Source of the DNA: Neolentinus lepideus HHB14362 ss-1
Taxonomy: Eukaryota; Basidiomycota; Agaricomycetes; Gloeophyllales; Gloeophyllaceae
DNA: 20,375 nt
Direction of reading: 5' to 3'
Assembly: GCA_001632425.1 (NCBI GenBank)
Contig: KV425652.1
Coordinates: 19,620 to 39,994 of the forward strand
Position numbers and translations under genes: made by a program. The notes below the pieces were generated by a model. The model searched no databases. It had not been told where the DNA came from and was given only the letters and a program-made list of their open reading frames with translations. Of this stretch, positions 10,994 to 20,282 are shown piece by piece. Position 1 is the first letter of the stretch. Every line of letters starts with the position of its first letter.

Positions 10994-11103
10994 CTACAGC
11001 AACCGACTATTTCGTCTGCGAATCAAAGGGTTCAGAGGATGATTTTTGGCCGATTGTCTGGGACACGGTCCAGAGCAGGTCAAATAGAATAGAATAAGCT
11101 TAC
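10994..11103 (-). other. Possible 5' UTR intron of gene A
   Basis: On the minus strand a strong donor CAG|GTAAGC (intron starts at 11103) and an acceptor ending in TGTAG at 10994 bracket 110 nt just upstream of the gene A start. Splicing would leave a leader of about 40 nt before the ATG. The frame upstream of the ATG contains a stop, so this would be untranslated leader. Confidence 0.35.
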
Positions 11104-11644
11104 CTGGATGTCGGCACTGAGCGGAAAGCCCAAGCTGCTTCAACTTGGAAGATGTCTGCACGGATGCAACTTGTTATATGTCTTACTACGAGATGCTATG
11201 TTGAGATCTCCGACGTGGAATCATGACATTAGAGCGCTTGCTTTGGACTGAGCCTCAAGGTCACATGCATGAGTGATTTATACCTTTCACATACAGATGA
11301 AATCGATGAATGTCGACCCGTGTTCCATCAAAGTGAGAGAACGGTGTATGTCCTAAGCCGACGTCAAACCTTGTGAAACTCCCATATAACCGGACCGAGG
11401 ATCTTATCATACCATCTCAAACCTTTCTTCACAAATGATAGAGTCATGATATCGTCGAGGTAACGGAGTAGATAAGTGGCGTAGGTGCGGGGAGAACCAT
11501 CATCATGGCGGGTCTCGCGAGTTCTCACGGTTGTCCATTGAACGGCAATTAATCTTTCCTGCATTCCTTGGGGTTCTTTCTTTCCCAAGTGGCTTCTTGA
11601 ACGAAGAGCGATAAAATTTTAGTAAACCAAAATGTATATTTATT

Positions 11645-11751
11645 TGCGTAAGCCGGGAATCGAACCCGGGGCTAGGCCAAACACTTGAAGACCAGACTAT
11701 TACATCTGGGAATAGTGGGAAGACCCAATGTTACCATTACACCATTCACGC
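11645..11751 (-). tRNA. tRNA-Gly(CCC) with a 36-nt intron
   Basis: Read on the minus strand, the acceptor 5' arm is GCGTGAA (11751-11745) and pairs with CTTACGC at 11652-11646, with one G-U pair and one A-C mismatch. The D arm is GTGT/ACAT with loop AATGGTA. The anticodon stem is GGGTC/GGCCT with loop TTCCCAT and anticodon CCC at 11719-11717. An intron lies after position 37 (11715-11680), the usual place. The T arm is CCGGG-TTCGATT-CCCGG, an intact B box. The mature form is 71 nt with discriminator A, typical of tRNA-Gly. A TTTT run (11632-11629 on this strand) follows as Pol III terminator. The weakest point is the two wobble pairs in the anticodon stem. Confidence 0.88.
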
Positions 11752-12375
11752 TTCTCAACAAGTGTCTTTGTGAGTATATATCAGTTAACTCGCTAAGGAG
11801 GACAGCAAAACCTAACCCCCTACTCACTGGAGGTTATGAGACGCATGAGTATTTCATGTCCAGCTGATTGTCAGAAAGTCTATGATCGATTGATCATTAA
11901 TCCAAACTCCAACTTGAAACAGACTCTCACGAATTCTCGGCATGCAGTTCTCACGGTACTTACTGCTCGGCACACGCAAGGCGGCCTCGTAGTAAAGTCC
12001 TTCATCGTCCGGCCTACTAACCATGCAATACTCTACGCAGACTGGACGTAGCTATTCGCTTCCCTGGAGAATACACCAACTGGTGTCCATCATCTGGGGT
12101 CTCGCTGCAAATATGAACGACAAGCTCTGATCTATAGAACCTTTTGCGCAGACCAGCTTCAATCAATGGTCGAATCATCGACTGATACTGGGCAGCCAAG
12201 TACTGCAAACTATAGGCTTAAGATTGTACAGCCTAGCTCCTTCCGGATACCTCTAAGTTACACTCAGCGCGGGGTGCAGGTATGTGGCTCACACATCTAC
12301 TTTCGCATCTGATATTGTACCATGTCTTTCTCCATAACTCCATTCCTAAATGCCCACATAGCTTATCCTCGCCTC
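11752..12375. other. Intergenic, nothing recognised
   Basis: This lies between the tRNA 5' end and the 3' end of gene B. It should contain the 3' UTR of gene B. No repeat, RNA or protein-coding signal was found. Confidence 0.5.
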
Positions 12376-13803
12376 TCACTTCTTTCCAAAAATCTCCCCT
12401 GCTTTCCCATCTGCCTTTTCCTTGGCCTCGCGTGCCTTCTTTTTGGCTTCCTCAGCGTCACTGTCCCTGGTCTCCGCCTGCTTTCTCGCAGTCTCAGCAT
12501 CCTGGTCCTTGTTCCTTGCATCTTCCTCGTGTTTTTTTATCTCTCGCGAGAGCCGCTGCACGTAAGGGTCATCCCGTATCTCCGCTTCTGTCTTTCCCCT
12601 TTCCCTGAGGTGCTGCTCTTCCGTCTCCTTCGCCGTCTTTTTGGTACTTTCTTCTTTCCTATACTCTGCAGCCTCCTGCTCGTGAGTGTTTGCGGCGTTT
12701 TTATAAGCGCTGGCATTCTCTCGCGCCTTCTGCTCCGCAGCCGTATTTATCGCGAAATCAACTCGAGCTTGCAAGTAGTCCGCCTTGCGGTCGAGCCCTC
12801 CAACTCGATCTTTGTAACTCCTTCTCGCGCTCTCTCTTGTGATCAATGCTACGGCATCCTCGTCATGCACGTATTCCGCGTACGGGCCAAACTTGTGCTT
12901 GCATTCGGCTCGCACCATTGCCTTAGCCAGCTCCTCCAGCTTATTTGTTCCGTCTACCGAGGCCTCCTTTCGTATCTCCTCCATCTGCTGATCCGTCAGT
13001 TGAGATGAATCAATGTCCTTCTGAACCAAATACTTGTTCACTGCGCGATTGATTGCCTGCTCGACCTCGACCTGCATCCTGTCGTAGTGGACATCGGCGG
13101 GGTCGAAGGTGTCCCTCTGGTTGCGCAGAAAGCGGACAGCCCATTCTCTTCCCCTCATCACCTCGTCCCTACGCCAAGGCAGCCTGCCTTTGATCCTGTT
13201 CCAGAGGCAGGCAACGATCGTTGTAACCGTAACACCGGATACCGTCGCAATAAATCCGATCGTGAGGGCTATTGGGTGGTTAAGAACGAATTCATCTGGG
13301 GATGGGACAATCTGGCGTCCAGAAACAGACTCGGTTCTGTCCCCACTGGCGCGGGTGCCTGCGAATGTGTGAGGTCTGGGAGAGCCCGAGTCATCATAGC
13401 CGATGTCGAAGGTGACGGCATATTTGAATCCCTTATAACTCCAGGATACTTGCCCATCCTGGTCCGTTCTATTCCCTGTAGCGTCACCGTCGATATATAT
13501 ATTCGAGTTGGCCGGGTTGACCATCAAGTGTCGGGACTTCATGTCCTCTGGCTTCGTAAACTCGTAAAGCCCGCCGCACATGCCAAGGTCGAATCCGGGT
13601 CCCGACTGCTTTGCAACGACAGCGTCGTAAAAGCCGTCGTAAGTGAGGTTGTAGCCACTGTCGCTAATGATGCGATCGATGTCGGCGTCGTCAGTGCTGC
13701 AGATGGCGTCGATCGTGTCCGCGAGGATAGGCCTGGACTTAACGAGATCGGAGATGTATTGGGTCGCCGTTTTGGCAGACGCGGCAGTCTTTGCAGTGGA
13801 CAT
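12376..13803 (-). CDS. Gene B: Nif11-like N-terminus, single TM, coiled-coil tail
   Basis: Single exon, 475 aa. The start at 13803 is the first true ATG; the frame is open slightly further upstream but only through a GTG. Residues 12-64 have the helix-helix-GY-x-T pattern of Nif11-like leader domains (YISDLVKSRPILADTIDAI, then SDSGYNLTYDGFYDAVV). Residues 70-160 are beta-rich (VSWSYKGFKYAVTFDIGYDD). Residues 174-201 form one membrane segment (IALTIGFIATVSGVTVTTIV), followed by a basic stop-transfer stretch (RIKGRLPWRR). Residues 350-466 are a highly charged Lys/Glu/Ala coiled coil. No signal peptide is seen, so it may be a membrane protein with the coiled coil on the cytosolic side. The Nif11 resemblance is judged by eye. 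The gene is divergent from gene C. Function unknown. Confidence 0.85.
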   Translation of the reverse strand: MSTAKTAASAKTATQYISDLVKSRPILADTIDAICSTDDADIDRIISDSGYNLTYDGFYDAVVAKQSGPGFDLGMCGGLYEFTKPEDMKSRHLMVNPANSNIYIDGDATGNRTDQDGQVSWSYKGFKYAVTFDIGYDDSGSPRPHTFAGTRASGDRTESVSGRQIVPSPDEFVLNHPIALTIGFIATVSGVTVTTIVACLWNRIKGRLPWRRDEVMRGREWAVRFLRNQRDTFDPADVHYDRMQVEVEQAINRAVNKYLVQKDIDSSQLTDQQMEEIRKEASVDGTNKLEELAKAMVRAECKHKFGPYAEYVHDEDAVALITRESARRSYKDRVGGLDRKADYLQARVDFAINTAAEQKARENASAYKNAANTHEQEAAEYRKEESTKKTAKETEEQHLRERGKTEAEIRDDPYVQRLSREIKKHEEDARNKDQDAETARKQAETRDSDAEEAKKKAREAKEKADGKAGEIFGKK

Positions 13804-14294
13804 AGCTTCGCGGTGAGCAGGATGCAGAGTGTCTGGTGAATGGCTGACAGCACGCAGCACAGACGTCTTCAGGTGACAATACGAAGCTCGGTGTGATCAT
13901 TCTTCCGACTGAAAACCCACGCATTGTGAAGGGGAGGAAGCATCGACTTCGACTCAGCACCAGGACACTAGCCTCCTCATTTCCCGCGAGGACACAATAA
14001 CGTCTCACATACTGCCACGAAGTTCCCGTGTAGTCGCCCGAATTTCGACATATCGATGATGATAAATATCCACCAGCGTCTATTCACGCATCAATGTCAC
14101 GGAGGGAGACAGCTCCGTTCATATATCATAGCTTCGAGAACCGGAAGCGATTGCGCAGCTCTATCTGGTGACTCGTTGAGCGTCTATCATCTAGATCAGT
14201 GCCCTCTCAATCCCGACGAGATTTCAGGTATTAGATTATGCGGTCAACATAAATTCAAACATAAAAGGGCCAATGCAATACTCATTTTCCGACA
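13804..14294. promoter_or_regulatory. Divergent intergenic region between genes B and C
   Basis: These 491 bp separate the ATG of gene B (minus) from the ATG of gene C (plus), so both promoters must lie here or overlap the genes. An ATAAAAG element at 14261-14267, 34 bp before the gene C ATG, resembles a TATA box and would imply a very short leader. No repeated factor-binding motif stood out to me. Confidence 0.45.
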
Positions 14295-15989
14295 ATGATA
14301 CCTCGCCCGCCTCCCATCGATATAACTCAGACGTCCATGGTCGGTCTAGGCAGCTATCCGACACTGGACGAGCTCGTCAGTGGCATGAACAGTTACGAAT
14401 CTACGGACGGTTGGGATGTTGTCGTCAGCTATTCCCTTGACAAGCTCGACGCGCTTCTCAAGACGCTCTGGAAGAATGACCCCAAGTTCTCACAGAGCTT
14501 CGTCTTTACAACCGAGGTCCCCGGCTGGGACGACGACGATACGTACTACATCGATTGGACAGTCAAGCTAGAATCGCCTTCCTTGCAGTTCACACAGAAG
14601 GGGAATGCGACTCTGGTCATGCCTATTAGTGGATCGAGCGTCAAGCGCAAGAATGGTAAAACAAAACCAGGAGATGATGTTCCGGCGGGTTACAGCCTTC
14701 ATCTCACGACGCCTCTCCTGGCTGTCAAAGCAAGTGAAGAGGGCAAGATAACGAAGGAAGCGGTACGTTTCATTTCCAGAAAGCTTGCTATCATACTAAT
14801 TCGTCGTTATCAATCGCCTCAGGACAAAGGTGTCGTACTCGGTTTTGACAACGATCCCAAAGCAAAATTGCACATCGTTTTCAAGTTCGCGGTCAAAGGC
14901 TGGGACGATGCCATCTGCACAATCGATTGGGACGGTTCGGGCACTGAGCCCGCAACCAATTTCAAGGATAAGGGAGTGAAGGATAAGATCGTGGACTATT
15001 TACACTCCAATCTGAGTGCCGTCAAGTACGCTTTGGCTGTGGTCACTCCTGCACAGATGCAGGATACTGTTCAGCTCACCCCAGTGACAATGACGTTCAC
15101 CGTCGTTACTCAACCCACCGCCAACGAGGGAGATGGCGGACCGAGTTGTCTCAGTGTGTATATGAGAACCAAGGGTGGTTACCAAGACGGACATGCCCAC
15201 CCGGTGTTCAGAGTCAAATCGGTGTATGATACCGTGGAGACGTACCCGATTCCTTATGGCCACTCCTCCAGCATCATCATCCGCCATAAGCTATTTTACG
15301 AGAAATTCTTGGAAAAGGAGCTTCAATCCATTGTCGACTCGAAGGGAACCAAGGCCTTTGCTTCCGTCTCAAATATCACACAGGGCTCCGACTCCGGATT
15401 CCAGGTTCGGATGTGTCTGAACAAGGACTATATCATCCATTCCTTGCAGGATCACCACGATTCCAAAGAGGGCAGTCCCTGGCGCATCTTCTACAAAGAT
15501 GTTCTATCCACATTTGACTATAGCCCCCTCACAATGACGATCAGTGGCTCGCAGGCGAACTGGTCGCTCTCCTTCCCCGGTGAGAAGGAGATCAAGTGGG
15601 AACACGACTACCGCGACAAGTGGCAGGACGAGAGGACTGAGTACGGCTTCGTCGAGTATTCCCTCAGCTTCTCGTCTTCGGGAAACTTGCTCTCCACGAA
15701 CCAGAAGCAGATTAGTGCAGTTATCGACGTTCCCGCGAGCGCGTGGAAGGCGACGAGTTATGCGAGACAGCCTGGTCTCCTAGACCCTTTCTCGCCCGAT
15801 TACCCAGGCATCGTCAAGGGCGCGATCGAGAGCCTCGCGTACCCCGCCTTCCGGGGCACGCTGCGCCTTGATTTCTTTGCGACAACGAACGTTTTCGCGC
15901 CTGGCAAGAGCATTATAGACATCCATACGGGAATTGGTATCAAGACGCCGCATGACGTTCTGCTTGTGGGCGACGTGCGGCAGCCTTGA
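14295..15989 (+). CDS. Gene C: P47/TULIP-like protein (candidate)
   Basis: Exons 14295-14762 and 14823-15989 give 544 aa. The 60-nt intron (GTACGT donor, ACTAAT branch site, CCTCAG acceptor) is a multiple of three without stops, so retention would give a 564-aa form. The N-terminus has STDGWDVVVSYSLDKLDALL at about 36-55, followed by GWDDDDTYYIDWTVKLESPSLQF and a predicted run of beta strands. This GWD-V-x-S/A-Y-x-LDK-L signature, with a long beta-rich body and no signal peptide, resembles by eye the P47/OrfX2-type TULIP proteins of clostridial toxin loci. TULIP domains bind lipids or other hydrophobic ligands. A second GWDDAICTIDWDG motif suggests a duplicated module. The C-terminus (ATTNVFAPGK to PHDVLLVGDV) is a beta hairpin-like end. 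Gene calling is firm; the P47 link is a hypothesis and gives no evidence of toxicity. It is divergent from gene B. Confidence 0.85.
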   Translation: MIPRPPPIDITQTSMVGLGSYPTLDELVSGMNSYESTDGWDVVVSYSLDKLDALLKTLWKNDPKFSQSFVFTTEVPGWDDDDTYYIDWTVKLESPSLQFTQKGNATLVMPISGSSVKRKNGKTKPGDDVPAGYSLHLTTPLLAVKASEEGKITKEAVRFISRKLAIILIRRYQSPQDKGVVLGFDNDPKAKLHIVFKFAVKGWDDAICTIDWDGSGTEPATNFKDKGVKDKIVDYLHSNLSAVKYALAVVTPAQMQDTVQLTPVTMTFTVVTQPTANEGDGGPSCLSVYMRTKGGYQDGHAHPVFRVKSVYDTVETYPIPYGHSSSIIIRHKLFYEKFLEKELQSIVDSKGTKAFASVSNITQGSDSGFQVRMCLNKDYIIHSLQDHHDSKEGSPWRIFYKDVLSTFDYSPLTMTISGSQANWSLSFPGEKEIKWEHDYRDKWQDERTEYGFVEYSLSFSSSGNLLSTNQKQISAVIDVPASAWKATSYARQPGLLDPFSPDYPGIVKGAIESLAYPAFRGTLRLDFFATTNVFAPGKSIIDIHTGIGIKTPHDVLLVGDVRQP

Positions 15990-17707
15990 CCGGATGTAAG
16001 GTTTCTGCGTGACCGCGATAGGCGGAGAGTATAATGACTGTTTTCTTCCATGAATGGACTTCATTGCACTGATGCTGTTCTGCATGTGGTAGGGTGGTAT
16101 ACGATACTTCAGAAATGTAAATCTTCACAAATGATCAGGGATCCCCGAGAGTACGATTGCGAGGACACAACACGGTCACTAGATCTAAAAGAGACTGTCT
16201 AGGCGAAGAGACAGTAGGGTTCTTGAGCGGCCGAACGCAACGAAACATCGCCATTCGAATATGGTTTCGTGTTAGTCCTCTCCACGCCGGAGTCCGATGC
16301 CAGACGAAATTACATCGGTCGCACTGAAGCCAGCCTGGCCGGCGGACAGCTTGTTGAAGTGTAGACAGTAAAGTCGGTAAGTGTTACGACAGCACAGTCT
16401 TGGTATACCAGACCGTATCGGCAGGGGTTGCATGAAACTTGTGTCCGCGCGAGAGGGCCCCAGTACCTCGCCTAGGCGGTAGTCGCGTTCGTCTTCTGCC
16501 TATGAGATACAGCGGATTGATCCTGTGTTCACTCGGTAACTTAATGACAATGGGCAGCACGATCACGGTCGGACAGTGGCGGTGGATCTGGTCTCTGAGA
16601 TGCGAGTTCCACATGTACAGACAGGCTGTGGAACGTCAGTAAGATCACCATATGCAGGTGAACCGTCTGGAGTCTCCGGAGATACTGCGTACCATTATCT
16701 TCAGCTCCTTGGTGAATATTGCAATGAGGAAACATCGCAAGAACCTGTCAGACGAGAGGAACAGGTGAATCGTCGGCCAGCTATGGTCGATATATTGGAG
16801 GTCCATGGGGTAATTTGGTTTATTTGACGAGGGCGCGTAATTGCCTGCAACGCTATCGTGACGTTGCATGCTCATATGGTCAAAAGCCGAAAGTACGAGC
16901 AGGTGAGAGCGAGTTCGACCTCGACGCGTTCCTGTGTTTGACGTCCAGTAATATGCCCGGATCAGGACGTCGGCAATCAGCGGCGGTAGTAGATACGCAC
17001 AGCCTACGTGGTCATGTTAAGACGGAAATTCAAGAAGAATGGCACTCCGGATGGGGCTAGGAAATACAGTGAGGCATCCTGTTCGAGAGGGCGAAAATGT
17101 TGACCAATGGATGTTATGCGAGAAATATCCAGAAATTCCAACATATATAACGTGACCAAACTAGTCGAATCTCGAGCTCGAGAGATGCGCCGAAGTTGTC
17201 ATTTTAGGATCCCCATTCTCCAATATTGTGATACTACAGAGACTGCCTTTTTTCAATTTTGCTTATTCTGAATCACCTGAACTCATAACAGCGGGTGTTC
17301 AATCCCCTTGCATCACATCCCCGATCTGGATCACTTCTTCATTTTGGGTTTTGAGTGCAGTTATAGTTCCGGACTTGTCACACCCTCTTTCGCATCTTGT
17401 CATATATAAAGACTACAGCTTGGAAAGAGTCTCTTATTTATCTCTTTTGTTCCTCCACCGTTGCGGGCCTACTGCTGTGCAAGGCGTTTTTATAAAGTTT
17501 CTTCTGCACGGAGGTCGTGAGTGTTTCTCGTTACTTCGGCCGGGTCACCGGGCGCTCGGAGTGGGTCGAGTGAGCCCTGCGTAGCTGCGCTTCGCGGGCC
17601 TCGGAGTTGATCGCCTCTCCGCTTGCCGGTGCGGGCGCAGTGGCTCATGATTACCTTTTGACCAACTTAACTTTGGCAAGCTCAAGCCGCCGGGTACTCA
17701 TTGCGGT
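15990..17707. other. 1.7-kb region without an intact gene
   Basis: No complete gene could be built on either strand. A minus-strand open stretch of about 125 codons (roughly 17027 down to 16645) contains PLIADVLIRAYYW followed by TGTRRGRTRSHLLVL, faintly like the late helices of a fungal multi-TM receptor-like family (DUF6534), but it is short and degenerate. The right part (17100-17707) should hold the promoter of the tail-anchored protein gene; it contains a 14-bp palindrome at 17170-17183. Confidence 0.4.
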
Positions 17708-19094
17708 ATGTCTCTGTCTACCACCGCCCTCATGACAACGACGACGACAACGACGGCGACGACTCCAGTTTCCATCCCCCTGCGCGGCGGCTCGCCAGCG
17801 GCTACCCTACGTTCCCTCTACCCTCGCGCCGCAAAGGCCTTCCTCCAACGCGACTTTACGCTTACGCACGATCTAATTTCTGCCGCTTTCGATGTTTTGA
17901 ATCCACCCACCTATCGACCATTTGACGAGCTTGACGCCAATCGGCGGAAATGGGATTTACTGCGAATTACGCTCGAGACAACGCTGTGCGCATCCCCTCC
18001 GCCGGCTGACGAGCTCGAGTCTCTCCCACCCGCTCTCAGAAGTAATCTCATACTCTCTCCACACTCCCTTGTCGCTGCGCTGCACACCCGATCCTTACGC
18101 CTCTTCACCCCCACAATCCCCGCACAGAAACCAAATCCCGCGTTTATGCCATCCCAAATCCTCCTGACACTCGTACTATCGAGTCTGAAATTGGAATGCC
18201 CGGATATTGGCCGCGGAATGGTTGAGGAATGGTTAGCAAGGAGAGGGCAGGTCGACCAGACGCAAACCGAAGGCGAGAATGGCTATGAGCGTGTTTTGGA
18301 GCTCTACTGCCTGCACGTCCTCCCTCGACTCAAAGAGTGGGACTATGCCCGCGAGTTCCTGCGCTATGAGAATGAATTACCGAGAGAGCGCCGAGAGGTA
18401 AGCTGCACCGTTCATAGATCTGTTTATAGCACCTAGTGACCATGCCCAGAATATGATGCGCTCGCTACAGCACCAGCGCACGCAAGCTGCCCGCAAATCA
18501 CTTCCCCTCCCCGTTCAATTACCAGTGATCCCCTCCCGTAGTCCATCACCGACCCCCTCCGCAAGTTCTTCCTCCACCCTCTCCACTACCTCTACCCACA
18601 CCGTTGTTCCCGCCACTCGTCTCCGCCCAGGGAAGATCTCACATCTCCGTTCCTCAACCATGGCCGGCCCAGCCTCACTGAATACAGCCCCACTGCCGTC
18701 CACAGCGGAATCAATACCGAGGAGCCAGACACCCGGCACACCTAGGCCACTGTCACTGCTTTCTTCCCCATCTCGAAGACCTGTTTCGCTATCGTCTTCC
18801 ACAGGAACCAGGACGGCAGCCGAGTACCTCCATCTCTTCAAGGATTTTGTGCAAATGCACTATGCGCCCGTAGCAGGTTTTTTGCTTTTCTCCCTCCTAC
18901 CTCTAGTGTCACTACTTTTCCGTGTGCGGCAGAATCGCACATCCAAGGCGGTGGGGAGTGTAGCAACTGCTGACCAGGTGAGAAAGCGGCTAGTAGCTCA
19001 TCCTGCGAGGGAAGGGCTGTTGAAGTCGCTATGGACGGAGGTTATCCGGGCAATTGGGGATACAGTTAGGATGGGTGGGAGAGGTCTTGTATAG
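17708..19094 (+). CDS. Tail-anchored membrane protein, possibly Pex26/Pex15-like
   Basis: Exons 17708-18397 and 18450-19094, joined at a GTAAGC...CCCAG intron in phase 0, give 444 aa. Residues 1-230 are mostly helical (for example AAKAFLQRDFTLTHDLISAAF and LYCLHVLPRLKEWDYAREFL) and look like repeats of a TPR-like solenoid. Residues 240-355 are a low-complexity Ser/Pro/Thr linker. One hydrophobic segment at about 369-388 (APVAGFLLFSLLPLVSLLF) is followed by a basic tail of roughly 55 residues. A helical cytosolic domain plus a C-terminal anchor is the layout of Pex26/Pex15, which recruit the Pex1-Pex6 AAA ATPase to peroxisomes. Those families diverge strongly in sequence, so I propose this on architecture only. 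An early poly-Thr tract comes from ACN repeats and is probably length-variable. Confidence 0.85.
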
Positions 19095-19557
19095 CCGTAT
19101 AATCCGACCCTCATTTATTTGTTTTGTGCTTCTGCTGCTGTTGGACTCCGCAGGATCTGTCGTCTTATTTATTGTAGGAAGATTAGTATCGTATCTATTA
19201 GTGTACGTTGTATCTAGGCAGCATGTATGAATGCTTCACGTATTTCTTGCTTGTAAGGTCAAGGTGATACCTATTCCCAAATGTGCAAGATGTTGGTCGA
19301 CTGAGCAAAAGTATACAATATTAGGAAGCACGCCTTGTATGAAAACCTAGGGCATGACAGATAATTCAATGGCCTAACTTGAGCATGAAAAGGACGAAGT
19401 AGACTCATTAGTCAGCTGAGACAGCCACTATTGCGAACATCAGAAATCATAGCTCACAGATTGATTATGGCGGTTCTCCATTTGCACACTGCCGGTGATC
19501 CCCATAGTTCGTAGTCGCCCTCGTAAAGCTCTATCTCCTCTATCTACCGATGATCTC
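19095..19557. other. Convergent 3' flanks, nothing recognised
   Basis: This lies between the stop of the tail-anchored protein gene (+) and the stop of the small gene on the minus strand. It is A/T-rich with no ORF or repeat of note and is probably the two 3' UTRs. Confidence 0.5.
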
Positions 19558-20159
19558 CTACTCCGACTTCATATATTTTGCATATTGGTCGCGTACTTTA
19601 GTTTGTCCCTTGCGCTCCAAAGAGCCATGCACCATGTCCAATATATTGTCGACGCCTTGAACCAAGCGGCGTTTACGATCGGAGCGGTCGGGGATGAGAG
19701 CTCTGCCATGGGGCGGATCCTCGCGTTGAAATCGATCCCAGCTGGGATTATCGGCCAGGTGGTCCCATAGAGAGGACTCCGTACTTGAAATTGGGCTTGA
19801 AAAGTAGAATTATCCACAATTGTTCGGAGGGAGGGGAAGCAAGCGTACTCAACCTCCAACGACGGAGCTGACGTGCGACGCGGGGAACTGTCTCTATCCC
19901 ATGGATTGCTAGTAGAGACGCCCGGTCCTGGATTTAACTGATCATCTTTGGAGATGGGATTGAATCGTTTGGCTCTGTCTCCCGCCCCGAACGAGCGACA
20001 TGATGATAGGACGGACGCAGATGCCGTGCCAGAGTGCTTGGAGTACTTCCGGATCCTGGACGCCCGGAACAAGTTTGGAGTAGTCGAACGGACTGATCTA
20101 ACAAAGCTAGGCCCTGTCTCAGAGAGGGTACTAAGAACATATTGCATGTTGCAGAGCAT
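19558..20159 (-). CDS. Hypothetical two-exon protein, about 182 aa
   Basis: Exons 20159-19849 and 19795-19558, joined by a 53-nt intron with donor GTACGC and acceptor TTCAAG. The join changes frame and completes an Asp codon, giving SLEVDPISSTESSLWDHLAD across the junction. The downstream exon has the look of a real protein: charged and amphipathic, with DNPSWDRFQREDPPHGR, then helical RLVQGVDNILDMVHGSLERK, ending VRDQYAKYMKSE before TAG. Nothing about it suggests secretion or membrane insertion. I do not recognise the family. The terminal exon is better supported than the first; the true start could be further upstream or behind another intron, since the first 60 residues look low-quality. 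Confidence 0.5.
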
Positions 20160-20282
20160 GCAATTGCCAGAACTTGGTGGACGAAAGAAATCCAGATTCC
20201 GGATAATGCCGGACCGCACATAGAAACAAACAAATACATGCCAGTGGGTGTTTGTGGCAGCCGTAGCCCTGAACGTACTGTA

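Noticed and set aside
12322..13008. 228-codon plus-strand frame that looks highly hydrophobic
   Set aside because: Complement of the Lys/Glu-rich coiled coil of gene B; reverse-strand Lys/Glu codons read as Leu/Phe/Ser and mimic membrane segments.
13087..13839. 250-codon plus-strand frame opposite gene B
   Set aside because: Antisense shadow of gene B, whose codon pattern, TM segment and coiled coil make sense on the minus strand.
17170..17183. 14-bp perfect palindrome TCTCGAGCTCGAGA
   Set aside because: Seen clearly, but palindromes this short occur by chance and nothing nearby gives it a role.
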